A stretch of 64,000 nt of DNA from Thermohalobaculum sp039821125 (GCA_039821125.1 JBCBOR010000014.1:1-64000), one strand, 5' to 3'; shown: positions 55,850 to 63,595, numbered from the stretch's first letter. Numbers and translations are program-made. The notes: generated from the letters alone by a model not told the origin.

Positions 55850-56281
55850 GTGAAACTCTCAGACGATGACGTTGATCTGATACGGGCAAGTTATGTGCGG
55901 ATCTCGCACGATCTGCCGCATGCGGGTGAAGTCTTCTATGCGCAACTCTTCCAGATCGACCCGGCGCTCGAGGTGCTTTTCGTGGCCGATGTCGACAAGC
56001 AGGCTGGCAAACTGATGAGCACGCTCGGGCTCGTGGTCTCGCAGCTCCAGAACTGGCAGGATCTGGAGCCGGTGGTCGAAGATCTGGCGATGCGCCACCT
56101 TGCCTATGGCGTGCATGCCGAGCACTACGAAGCGGTTGGCAAAGCGTTGCACGCGATGTTCGAGGAGATCCTGGATCGCGACTACGCGCCGAGCATGCGT
56201 GCTGCCTGGGATCGCGCCTATCGTGCCTTGTCCGATGCGATGATCGACACGGCCTATCGCGCGCGGGACACCTCGTTCTGA
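55850..56281 (+). CDS. Single-domain haemoglobin (globin)
   Basis: The 143-residue protein is a flavohaemoglobin-like globin domain without the FAD/NAD reductase part. Recognisable features are the B/C region FYAQLFQIDPALEVLFV and the proximal region HLAYGVHAEHYEAVGKALHAMF (proximal His in GVHAEHY). Such globins bind oxygen or nitric oxide. The start is taken as GTG at 55850 behind GGAGG; an out-of-frame ATG lies just before. Lack of a fused reductase means a separate electron donor would be needed for NO detoxification. Confidence 0.83.
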   Translation: MKLSDDDVDLIRASYVRISHDLPHAGEVFYAQLFQIDPALEVLFVADVDKQAGKLMSTLGLVVSQLQNWQDLEPVVEDLAMRHLAYGVHAEHYEAVGKALHAMFEEILDRDYAPSMRAAWDRAYRALSDAMIDTAYRARDTSF

Positions 56282-56357
56282 CACGTTTGCGGCGCGCGCA
56301 CCCTCGGATGCATCCGCTTGGGTTGAATTTTGTCTCTGGCACCGCCATTCCTTTCCC

Positions 56358-57233
56358 ATGGCGTTGAACTGGGATGAGCTGAAGGTTCTGCTGGCGGTCG
56401 GGCGAAGCGGGTCGCTGTCCCGGGCGGCGATGATGCTGGGTATGGATCAGTCGACCGCCGGGCGGCGCCTGACCAGCATCGAAAGCGCCCTTGGCGTGAC
56501 GCTTTTCGTGCGCTCGAAGACCGGCTTCACCCCGACCGAGGCAGGCAACCGGGCCATCAGCCGTGCGGCCGAGGTCGAGCAGCGCATCCAGAAACTGACC
56601 GAAGACGTCACCACGCCCGAAACCGGGCCGAGCGGAGTGGTGCGCATTCTCGGCAATGCCTGGGTGCTGAGCAGACTGGCAGCGACAGTCCTGACGCCGT
56701 TTGCGCAAGCCAATCCAAAGTTGGTCATCCGCCTCGTGACCCGCCCGCCCATCGTCCATGTGCGCAGCGATGCAACGCTGTCCGTCTGGTTCGAGCATAC
56801 GCCGCAGCCCGAAGAGTTCGCGATCAAACTGGGTGATGTGCCGTATGCGGCCTACGCAGCCGAGGGGCTGGATCCCGAAACCGCGGGATGGGTGTCCTTT
56901 TTCGACGAAGATGCGCCGAGGCGGGCGCCGGTCCGCGCGTGGGAGAAGGCGCGCAAACGCGGCGAGGTCCTGCGGGCAACCGCGACGGATGCCGGTGTCC
57001 TGATGACTGCAGTACAGGCTGGCTTGGGCAAAGGGTATCTGCCGATGTGCCTTGCGGAAGAAGTGCCGACGCTTCAGAGGCTGGAGGTCGAGCCGTATCA
57101 GATCAACCGGACACTCCATCTCCATGTCCATCCCGACACCGTGCAAAGCCTGCGTGTTCAAGCGACGATCCGCTGGCTGCGGGAATCGTTCACATCCGTT
57201 TTCGTACCGGAAGACGAACGGGCGGATCTCTAG
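56358..57233 (+). CDS. LysR-family transcriptional regulator
   Basis: This 291-residue regulator has an N-terminal winged helix (LKVLLAVGRSGSLSRAAMML, then DQSTAGRRLTSIESAL) and a shortened LysR effector domain (about 95-285, ending TIRWLRESFTSVF). Effector identity is not evident. It is transcribed in the same direction as the globin and amidohydrolase genes and converges with the amidase gene, 32 bases apart. It may regulate the amidohydrolase/globin group. Confidence 0.86.
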   Translation: MALNWDELKVLLAVGRSGSLSRAAMMLGMDQSTAGRRLTSIESALGVTLFVRSKTGFTPTEAGNRAISRAAEVEQRIQKLTEDVTTPETGPSGVVRILGNAWVLSRLAATVLTPFAQANPKLVIRLVTRPPIVHVRSDATLSVWFEHTPQPEEFAIKLGDVPYAAYAAEGLDPETAGWVSFFDEDAPRRAPVRAWEKARKRGEVLRATATDAGVLMTAVQAGLGKGYLPMCLAEEVPTLQRLEVEPYQINRTLHLHVHPDTVQSLRVQATIRWLRESFTSVFVPEDERADL

Positions 57234-57265
57234 AAGACCCACCCGCACCGCGATGGCTTGGATCA

Positions 57266-58204
57266 TCAGCCCGTGTTCTTGATGGGCAGGAAGCAGATGA
57301 AGCCCTTGGTCGTGTAGATCATTTTCTGATTGTCTCGCGGCTCGCCACTGCCGTGGTAGTTCATGACGGAGTTCATGTAGTTCTGCCCGTCCCAGTAATC
57401 GATGTGCGAGCCCTTTTTGCCGAAGCATCGGTTCATGTAGATGATCCCTTTGCGCTCGGTCAGACGCGCATGGATTTCCGCACTGCGCTTCTTGTTGGTC
57501 CGATCACGCTTGCGGTCCGGGTTGATCCAGTACTTCTCGAACTTCAGGCCCTTCACCTCGATCTGTTTCCAGAGCATCGTGGCATTCGTGGTGTGGGGTT
57601 GCGGGAAGTCGCAGCAGCCATGCTTCGCGGTGTGCGGGTGTCCCTTGAACCCGACATAGTCAAACCCGCAATCTGCCATGCCGAGTGCGATCGACATCCT
57701 GATGGCGCACTGGTTCCTGATCCGGGCGCCGTTGACGTGTCGACGGCACGGGGCGCCCTTGTAGGGTCGAAACTTCTCATACGCCTCGAGAAGCTTTGCA
57801 CTCTCCGGCAGGGTCATGCGCGGTGCCGGATCCAGCCCGCCGGAGGTTGGTGGTTTGGGCACGGAACCGCCGGGCGTCTGGATCGACGGGTCGCTGAGCT
57901 TGCCGAGTTTTGCGTCGATCGCGATCATGGTGGCGCCACAGATGGTGCCCGAGCCGAAACCCAGCGTATCCTTGATGCCGTTGCGTACCTGAAAGTTGCT
58001 GACCTGCTTGTGCATCTCACCACCGAACTGGCCATCCATGGAACCATCGGACCGGGTCGAGCGCGGCATCGGATGGCCAAGCGATACGAGCGCTTCCTGC
58101 ATGCGCGCGACCGCAGGGCCGGACTCGCCCCGTTGCATCGGGGGGCAGTTGAATGCGACGGCGAGCAGGCGTGCCATACTGAATAAAGCTGGATTGTTAA
58201 GCAT
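57266..58204 (-). CDS. Tae4-like peptidoglycan amidase with peptidoglycan-binding domain
   Basis: The 312-residue product has an N-terminal peptidoglycan-binding-1-like domain (about 22-100; GESGPAVARMQEALVSLGHP, DGQFGGEMHKQVSNFQ), a proline/glycine linker (105-128) and a C-terminal domain with the Tae4-type catalytic pair: RNQCAIRMSIAL (Cys166) and GSHIDYWDGQNY (His267, Asp269). Tae4 enzymes cut the gamma-D-Glu to mDAP bond and are T6SS effectors. No signal peptide, T6SS marker or immunity gene is evident nearby. I chose ATG at 58204 with GGAGAA upstream; 58219 is also possible. Confidence 0.75.
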   Translation of the reverse strand: MLNNPALFSMARLLAVAFNCPPMQRGESGPAVARMQEALVSLGHPMPRSTRSDGSMDGQFGGEMHKQVSNFQVRNGIKDTLGFGSGTICGATMIAIDAKLGKLSDPSIQTPGGSVPKPPTSGGLDPAPRMTLPESAKLLEAYEKFRPYKGAPCRRHVNGARIRNQCAIRMSIALGMADCGFDYVGFKGHPHTAKHGCCDFPQPHTTNATMLWKQIEVKGLKFEKYWINPDRKRDRTNKKRSAEIHARLTERKGIIYMNRCFGKKGSHIDYWDGQNYMNSVMNYHGSGEPRDNQKMIYTTKGFICFLPIKNTG

Positions 58205-58727
58205 TGAATATTTCTCCATTTGTGTAAAAATTGAAGATCTGACTGTTTTGTCCGCGTTGAAATCTTTTAATTATTTCAGTACCGCGGTGATATTTGAGTA
58301 TATCGTTGCTATGGTGATGCTGAATTCTCGCCACGTCTTGTTTTCGAGTGCTGTGAAGTATACGCAGCGACATCGAGACAAGAACCCGCAGTCGCGCAGG
58401 AACCTCCTGCGAAGATTCTGTGGGGAAACTCACTTTTACTGTTTGGCAGAAGTTTAATTTGCCACCGTCAAGCGCGGGTGAGAGGCCTGCACTCTGCTCC
58501 ACACGGACGCTCAGGGGCTGCGATCGACCCTCAGGTCGTTTCAAAAAATCAATTTTATCAGTTGGTTATGTCTGTCGAGGGCCTGGGTTGAGAATCTGTG
58601 GCATCTCTCACGTAAAAATTGCAGGTGGCTTGTGCGTGGCTGCGCGTTCCCATGCACCCCTCCCTTATTTACCCTTTTTGACATTGAAGCTGACGTGACT
58701 TGAAGGGCCGTATTGGAGACGAATTTG
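58205..58727. other. AT-rich divergent intergenic region before the repeat-protein cluster
   Basis: This 523-base stretch is distinctly AT-richer than the genome around it, especially at 58190-58350 and 58540-58690. Short open frames on both strands have no recognisable domain, so I call no gene, including no immunity gene for the amidase. TTGACA at 58678-58683 upstream of the small Cys protein is a candidate minus-35 box with a weak minus-10. The base composition suggests acquired DNA or a heavily regulated promoter region. Confidence 0.5.
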
Positions 58728-58937
58728 ATGACCCAGTTTGACAAATCTGTTGGACGTGCCGAGCGATCGGCATTTCGTAATTCGATACCCGAAAGTACGG
58801 CATCCGCTGATGCCACTGCGACGTTCCACGCCATGCTTGGCACGTGGCGCGAGCAGCTGGCGTGTCCGAACCGATCGGCCTGTCGTGGCAAGTGCCAGAC
58901 GGTCGCCCGGATCCTTAAGGACCAGATCAGCGGCTGA
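58728..58937 (+). CDS. 69-residue protein with C-x5-C-x3-C motif
   Basis: The small protein reads MTQFDKSVGRAERSAFRNSI at the start and has three cysteines late (ACPNRSACRGKC, Cys46, 52, 56), then an amphipathic end. The ATG follows GGAGACGAATTTG, a leader similar to those of the repeat protein (GGAGACAAATAA) and the oxygenase (GGAGACATTCCG), which supports it as a real co-regulated gene. There is no signal peptide. Possible roles include an iron- or zinc-binding accessory protein; I do not recognise a family. Confidence 0.55.
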   Translation: MTQFDKSVGRAERSAFRNSIPESTASADATATFHAMLGTWREQLACPNRSACRGKCQTVARILKDQISG

Positions 58938-59048
58938 CCCACGACCCCGCTTCTTTGAACGAGAGCGACATTTGCACGTGCAGAGCGTCTCGGGGCGCCG
59001 GCCGGTGGTCGGCGTGACACCAACCTGAACCTCTATGGAGACAAATAA

Positions 59049-59819
59049 ATGGCTACCGAACTGAAAATTGACGCTGAAGACGAAACCCGCACCCCGCTGA
59101 TGAGCCAGGATGGCGGCTTCCAGCAGAACCCGCTCGACGGAAACGAGGGCGATGAGGGTGACGAAAACAACGAAGGCAACGAAGGCGACGAGAACAACGA
59201 AGGCGACGAGAACAACGAGGGGAATGAAGGCAACGAAGACAACGAAGGCAACGAGAACGACGAGAACAACGAAGGCGACGAGCACAACGAAGGCGACGAG
59301 GACAACGAAGGCGACGAAGGCGACGAAGGCAATGAAGGCAACGAAGTCGTTGAAGGCGACGAAGGCAACGAAGGGAACGAAAACGACGAAGACAATGAAG
59401 ACGACGAAGGCGACGAGGACAACGAAGCCGACGAAGGCAACGAGGGGAACGAAGGCAACGAGGGCAACGAAGACAATGAAGGAGACTTCGGTGACTTCGT
59501 GAACCCCTTCGCGAACGGCAACGAAGACAACGAAGACAACGAAGGCGACGAGAACGACGAGCACAACGAAGGCGACGAGGGGGATGAAGGCGACGAAGGA
59601 GACGAAAACAACGAAGGCGATGAAGGCAACGAGGACGACGAAGGCGACGAGCACGACGAAAACGACGAAGGCAACGAGGGGAACGAGAACGACGAAGGCG
59701 ATGAAGACAATGAAGGAGACGAAGGCAACGAAGGCAATGAAGGCAATGAGGGAGACGAGGGGAACGAGGACGACGAACCTCAACCCGGCGAAGGCAGCCC
59801 GGACGACGTGACGTTCTGA
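59049..59819 (+). CDS. Acidic tripeptide-repeat protein, probable type I secretion substrate
   Basis: This 256-residue protein has a 30-residue N-terminal segment (MATELKIDAEDETRTPLMSQ...) followed by about 38 tripeptides of form X-[N/D]-E with X mostly G, N, D or H. A central break, GDFGDFVNPFANG, precedes about 29 more tripeptides, and the C-terminus is PQPGEGSPDDVTF. The DNA has a matching nine-base period. It is extremely acidic and probably disordered or metal-binding. It lacks RTX nonapeptides. Next to an oxygenase and type I exporter genes, it is probably modified and exported; DDVTF resembles a C-terminal type I signal. GGAGAC ribosome site. Confidence 0.85.
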   Translation: MATELKIDAEDETRTPLMSQDGGFQQNPLDGNEGDEGDENNEGNEGDENNEGDENNEGNEGNEDNEGNENDENNEGDEHNEGDEDNEGDEGDEGNEGNEVVEGDEGNEGNENDEDNEDDEGDEDNEADEGNEGNEGNEGNEDNEGDFGDFVNPFANGNEDNEDNEGDENDEHNEGDEGDEGDEGDENNEGDEGNEDDEGDEHDENDEGNEGNENDEGDEDNEGDEGNEGNEGNEGDEGNEDDEPQPGEGSPDDVTF

Positions 59820-59856
59820 GCCGTCTGAGTCAGTCGACGACAGTCTTTTCAAAAAA

Positions 59857-59881
59857 GGGTCGGGCCTCAGTGGCCCCGCCC
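59857..59881 (+). terminator. Hairpin after the repeat-protein gene
   Basis: GGGTCGGGCC-TCAGT-GGCCCCGCCC forms a stable stem-loop 38 bases past the stop of the repeat-protein gene, preceded by AAAAAA and followed by CATTTCATT. It may stop most transcripts and leave a fraction for the downstream oxygenase and exporter, giving substrate in excess. Confidence 0.6.
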
Positions 59882-59919
59882 ATTTCATTCAAGCACTTGT
59901 TTGGTCAGGAGACATTCCG

Positions 59920-60564
59920 ATGAAACTCGAAACCAGCGCCATGGCGCGTGAAAATTACTTTCCAACCGCGATCTACAAATTCCAATTGCCGGATGCCGAG
60001 GCGATGAACGCGCGGTTGCTCGCGCTGATCTATGCCGAGCGCGATCGTGACCAGGATGGGATCCAGCGGTCGAACTTCCGCAAACTCGGTGGCTGGCACA
60101 GCCACAACGATTTGCACAAGGATGCCGACTACGTGTCTCTGGTCGATGCGATCCACGGCGCGGGCGATCTTGTCAGCCAGGACAATGGCTACCACAAGGC
60201 CTATGGGCTGAGGATCGGCACCATGTGGTCCATCGTGAATGGACCGGGCAGCTCGAACCGGGCGCACATTCACCCGGGCTGCGCCTGGAGCGGTGTCTAC
60301 TACATCCAGACGCCCGAGGATTGCGGCAACATCGAGTTCATCGATCCGCGCACCCAGAACCTGATGTTCCAGCCGCGCTATCAGCCGAACAAGAAGCGGC
60401 CCAAGCACTGCTGGACGAAGGTGAACTTTACACCGCAGCCGGGCAAGATGATCATTTTCCCAAGCTGGCTCTACCACGCGGTCGCTCCGAACTTGTCGGA
60501 TGCCGATGGCCGCGATGGTCAGCGCGTGATCGTCAGCTTCAACCTGTCACAACGGAAGCTCTGA
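59920..60564 (+). CDS. 2-oxoglutarate/Fe(II)-dependent oxygenase
   Basis: This 214-residue cytoplasmic enzyme has the double-stranded beta-helix pattern of the putative 2OG-Fe(II) oxygenase family. NRAHIHPGCAWSGVYYIQ carries iron-ligand candidates (His116, His118), IEFIDPR holds Asp142, PSWLYHAVAP has the distal His186, and QRVIVSFN has the 2-oxoglutarate Arg202. The family includes protein and small-molecule hydroxylases. Its position between the repeat-protein and exporter genes suggests it hydroxylates Asn, Asp or another residue in the tripeptides before secretion; this is inference. Strong GGAGAC ribosome site. Confidence 0.82.
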   Translation: MKLETSAMARENYFPTAIYKFQLPDAEAMNARLLALIYAERDRDQDGIQRSNFRKLGGWHSHNDLHKDADYVSLVDAIHGAGDLVSQDNGYHKAYGLRIGTMWSIVNGPGSSNRAHIHPGCAWSGVYYIQTPEDCGNIEFIDPRTQNLMFQPRYQPNKKRPKHCWTKVNFTPQPGKMIIFPSWLYHAVAPNLSDADGRDGQRVIVSFNLSQRKL

Positions 60565-60623
60565 GCGCGTATCGGCCGGGGTGTGCTAACGCCTCGGCCA
60601 AACCCTGCAGGAAGGGTCATCTC

Positions 60624-62300
60624 ATGACTGGATTGTTTCACCGCAACGCCCTCGCGGCGGCATTCTGGCCGCTTGGCTGGATGCTGGGGCTTGCCTTTTT
60701 GTTCAGCTTCTTTGTGACGCTGCTGATGTTGACCAGCCCCATGTTCATGCTGCTGCTTTACGACCGGGTGCTGCCTGCGCGGTCCGAAGAAACTCTGGTC
60801 GCGCTGTTTGCGCTGGTTGTCCTGTTTTTCATCCTGATGGCCATGCTGGACTATGCACGCAGGCGGCTGCTGGCCCGGGCAGGGGCGCGCTTGCAGATGT
60901 CGCTGGAGCGTATGGTTCTGGCGGTGTCCGAGGCCGAGCGCTCCCCCGGAAAGTCGACCAACACCAGCCCGGTATCAGGGACCAAGGAACTGGATGGGCT
61001 GCGCGGTTTCCTGCACTCGAACGCTCTGGTCGATGTGCTCGACTGTTGCCTCGTGCCTGTGTTTCTTGGTGCCGTCTTTCTGCTCCACCCGTTGCTCGGC
61101 TGGGTCGCGGTCACCGGGATCCTGGTGCTGGCGGCACTGTCGGGCCTCAAGGCCGTCTTTTGCGGTCACCTGGGTGATGATGCGAGCAAGGCCTCGAGCG
61201 CGATGGGCCGTGAGGCGCGCAGGCTTCAGGAAACGCTGGAGACAGTGCGCGAGCAACGGATGGCCGGCCGGTTCACGGCCCGTTGGCTGAGCGCACGGGC
61301 CGCCTCGCGGGACATGGCGATCATTCTCAACGATCAGCGCACGATCTTCACGTGTGCGTCCATGCATTTCCGCGGTCTGTTCCAGGCTGGGATTCTGGCG
61401 CTGGGCGCTGCGCTTGCGCTGGAGAACACGATCAGCATCGGCGCGATGGTCGCGGCGTTCATCCTGCTCGTCCGGGTCTTCTGGCCGGTCGAACAATGCC
61501 TGAAGCATATCCCTGTGATCCAGTCAGCGTGGCGTAACTGGCAGAGCCTCAACACCAAGCTGAAATCGCCGCCAGCAGTACCGGCACTTGCCGAGACACA
61601 AACGCTTGCGCCCCGATTGTCGGTGAAGGGTCTGTCCATCGCTGATCACGAACGGGCGTGTGTGTTGCGGGATGTGAGTTTCGTTGTGAACGCGGGCGAG
61701 ATCGTTGAAATCACCGGGGCAACGGGCGCCGGCAAGTCCCTGCTGGCGAGGGCGTTGATCGGCCTCTACCCGCGCCAGTCCGGCAGCGTTCGTATCGGCG
61801 CTTGCGATATCCGCCAGATCGGTTGCGAGGCGCTGGGGACGCTGATCGGCTACCTGCCCGAGGATCCGGTCTTTGTGCCTGCAACGATCGCCGAGAACAT
61901 CTCAGGGTTCCGTCCCGATGCCGATCGCTCGGATGTGATTGCCGCAGCCAAGCTTGCCGGTGTCCATGATCGCATCGAGGCTTTGCCGAAGGGCTATGAC
62001 ACGGCACTGAAAGCGCGTGGCACCGGCTTGTCACGGGGGGAGCGGACGCAGATTGCACTGGCTCGGGCTGTGTTCGGTGTCCCGAAGGCGCTGGTGCTGG
62101 AAGAGCCCGGCGCTCTTGCAGCGGCCCTGCCCGGTGCCCTTCCGGACACCGCGGTTCTTGTTCTGGGGCGGACGCCGGAGCTTTCGGGGCGTGCACGGCA
62201 ATATCGGCTCGGGGACGGTGCGCTGGTTGACACAGCGCAACCGTTCGCAACATCGCCAAAACCGGTGTCAGCGAAACAGCTGATGGGAGGCGTGGCATGA
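60624..62300 (+). CDS. Type I secretion ABC transporter (PrtD/HlyB-like) with degenerate ATPase motifs
   Basis: This 558-residue protein has a six-helix membrane domain (about 20-300; no C39 peptidase) and a nucleotide-binding domain (about 330-530). Walker A is intact (GATGAGKS, 365-372). Other motifs deviate: the Q-loop reads GYLPEDPVF (Glu413 for Gln), signature LSRGERTQ, Walker B ALVLEEPG (Glu493 for Asp) and the H-loop histidine is missing (VLVLGRTPE). As the only ATPase of the system it would act as a homodimer, so its energetics may be unusual. The N-terminal start follows a GGAAGG ribosome site. Confidence 0.85.
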   Translation: MTGLFHRNALAAAFWPLGWMLGLAFLFSFFVTLLMLTSPMFMLLLYDRVLPARSEETLVALFALVVLFFILMAMLDYARRRLLARAGARLQMSLERMVLAVSEAERSPGKSTNTSPVSGTKELDGLRGFLHSNALVDVLDCCLVPVFLGAVFLLHPLLGWVAVTGILVLAALSGLKAVFCGHLGDDASKASSAMGREARRLQETLETVREQRMAGRFTARWLSARAASRDMAIILNDQRTIFTCASMHFRGLFQAGILALGAALALENTISIGAMVAAFILLVRVFWPVEQCLKHIPVIQSAWRNWQSLNTKLKSPPAVPALAETQTLAPRLSVKGLSIADHERACVLRDVSFVVNAGEIVEITGATGAGKSLLARALIGLYPRQSGSVRIGACDIRQIGCEALGTLIGYLPEDPVFVPATIAENISGFRPDADRSDVIAAAKLAGVHDRIEALPKGYDTALKARGTGLSRGERTQIALARAVFGVPKALVLEEPGALAAALPGALPDTAVLVLGRTPELSGRARQYRLGDGALVDTAQPFATSPKPVSAKQLMGGVA

Positions 62301-63595
62301 CGACGAGACCCACATGGACGGCTCGGACGCCCGTCATCGTCGGGGGCGTTGCCCTTGGCGTGCTGATCGGAGGGTTCGGGCTTTGGAGCACCCAGGTCGA
62401 GATTGCCGGTGCCATCGTTGGTTCCGGTCAGATCATGGTCGACACGGACAAGCAGGTGATCAACCATCCGATCGATGGTGTTGTGGTCGAGCTGCCCGTG
62501 CGCAATGGCGACCGGGTCGAGGCGGGCGATCTCCTGGTCCGGCTCGATGACAGCGATTTGCGCTCGCGCTTGAACGCGGCCGAGGGGGAGCTGTTCGAGC
62601 TTCTCGCAAAGGAAGCGCGCCTGCGTGCCGAGGTCGATCAGACCAACGAACTGGATCTGGACGAGGTGCTGGCCCGCGCTGTCGAGCAAGATCCCTCCAT
62701 CGGTCGTCTCGTCGCGCGCCAGCGCCGCCAATTGCGTGACGATCTGGCGATGCTTGAGAAGAATCAGGACCTTATCCTTCGGCGCATTGCGCAGATCGAA
62801 CAGCAGATCGAGGGGTTGACGCTGCAATACGAAGCCAAGCGTCAGCAGATAGAACTCGTCGCGGCAGAGGTCGTCACGGCGCGTGACCTGCGCAGGCGCG
62901 GGCTGATGCGTGCGGCGGAACTGACGGCTTTGCTGAAAGAGGACGCGTTGACCCGTGGCGAAGCTGGCGACTATCGCGCGCGGATCGGCGAGTTGAGCGC
63001 CCGGATCACGGAGTTCGAGCTCGAGGCCCTGAAACTGCCTGTCGAGTTCCGTGCCAATGCGGCAGAGGCGCTGAGCAAGCTTGTACAGCAGCGCGTCAAA
63101 CTTGCGGAAAGCCGGGCGGATCTGATTGCTAAACTGGCCCGTCAGGAGATCCGCGCTCCGATCAGCGGCACGATCCATGACAGCCAGGTTCTCGGACTCA
63201 AGTCCGTGGTGCAGGAAGGAAAGCCCATCATGTACATCATTCCCGGAGCCCGCCCGGTCGTGGCTGAGGTCAAAGTCGAGGCGACGGACATTGATCAGGT
63301 CTATGCCGGTCAGATCGCGACCTTGCGGTTCCCGGCCTTTAACCAGCGATCCACGCCGTTGTTGAAAGCGCAGGTCGAGACTGTTTCAGCCGATGCGTTT
63401 CTCGATCCGCGAACGAACCGCTCGCACTTCAAGGTGCGTGTTGTGATTGCGGAGACGGAACGCGCGGCACTCGGCGCGCAGGACCTTGTTCCGGGAATGC
63501 CCGTGGAGGCGCATTTCTCGACGGGATCTCACACACCGATGACGTACATTCTGAAGCCGGTGGGTGACTATCTTGCGCGTGCGTTCAAGACCTGA
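62297..63595 (+). CDS. HlyD-family type I secretion membrane fusion protein
   Basis: This 432-residue adaptor has one N-terminal membrane helix (about 13-32), a lipoyl-like half (PIDGVVVELPVRNGDRVEAG), a long coiled coil (about 90-275) and the second lipoyl/beta-barrel part (QEIRAPISGTIHDSQVLGLK, ending MTYILKPVGDYLARAF). It links the ABC transporter to an outer-membrane TolC. No TolC gene is in the cluster, so a shared one is presumed. The start overlaps the ABC gene stop (ATGA). Confidence 0.9.
   Translation: MTTRPTWTARTPVIVGGVALGVLIGGFGLWSTQVEIAGAIVGSGQIMVDTDKQVINHPIDGVVVELPVRNGDRVEAGDLLVRLDDSDLRSRLNAAEGELFELLAKEARLRAEVDQTNELDLDEVLARAVEQDPSIGRLVARQRRQLRDDLAMLEKNQDLILRRIAQIEQQIEGLTLQYEAKRQQIELVAAEVVTARDLRRRGLMRAAELTALLKEDALTRGEAGDYRARIGELSARITEFELEALKLPVEFRANAAEALSKLVQQRVKLAESRADLIAKLARQEIRAPISGTIHDSQVLGLKSVVQEGKPIMYIIPGARPVVAEVKVEATDIDQVYAGQIATLRFPAFNQRSTPLLKAQVETVSADAFLDPRTNRSHFKVRVVIAETERAALGAQDLVPGMPVEAHFSTGSHTPMTYILKPVGDYLARAFKT

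Noticed and set aside
55740..57428. 562-residue minus-strand open frame
   Set aside because: Antisense to the globin and LysR genes, which have clear domains and starts.
58197..58544. 115-residue minus-strand frame upstream of the amidase as a possible immunity gene
   Set aside because: No signal peptide or Tai4-like features, irregular codon use, and it lies in the AT-rich promoter region.
59110..59502. Lys/Thr-rich repeat frame (ATKATKTT-type) on the plus strand
   Set aside because: Shifted reading of the same repeats; no ribosome site, and it ends inside the acidic gene.
59049..59819. Classification of the repeat protein as an RTX toxin or of the DNA as a CRISPR array
   Set aside because: There is no GGxGxDxUx nonapeptide, and the DNA repeats are short, contiguous and coding, without spacers.
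58665..59888. 407-residue open frame on the minus strand across the repeat gene (VFVAFV-type text)
   Set aside because: It is the complement of the nine-base repeat DNA, which is free of stops in several frames. The plus frame has the ribosome site, a non-repetitive start and end, and operon context.
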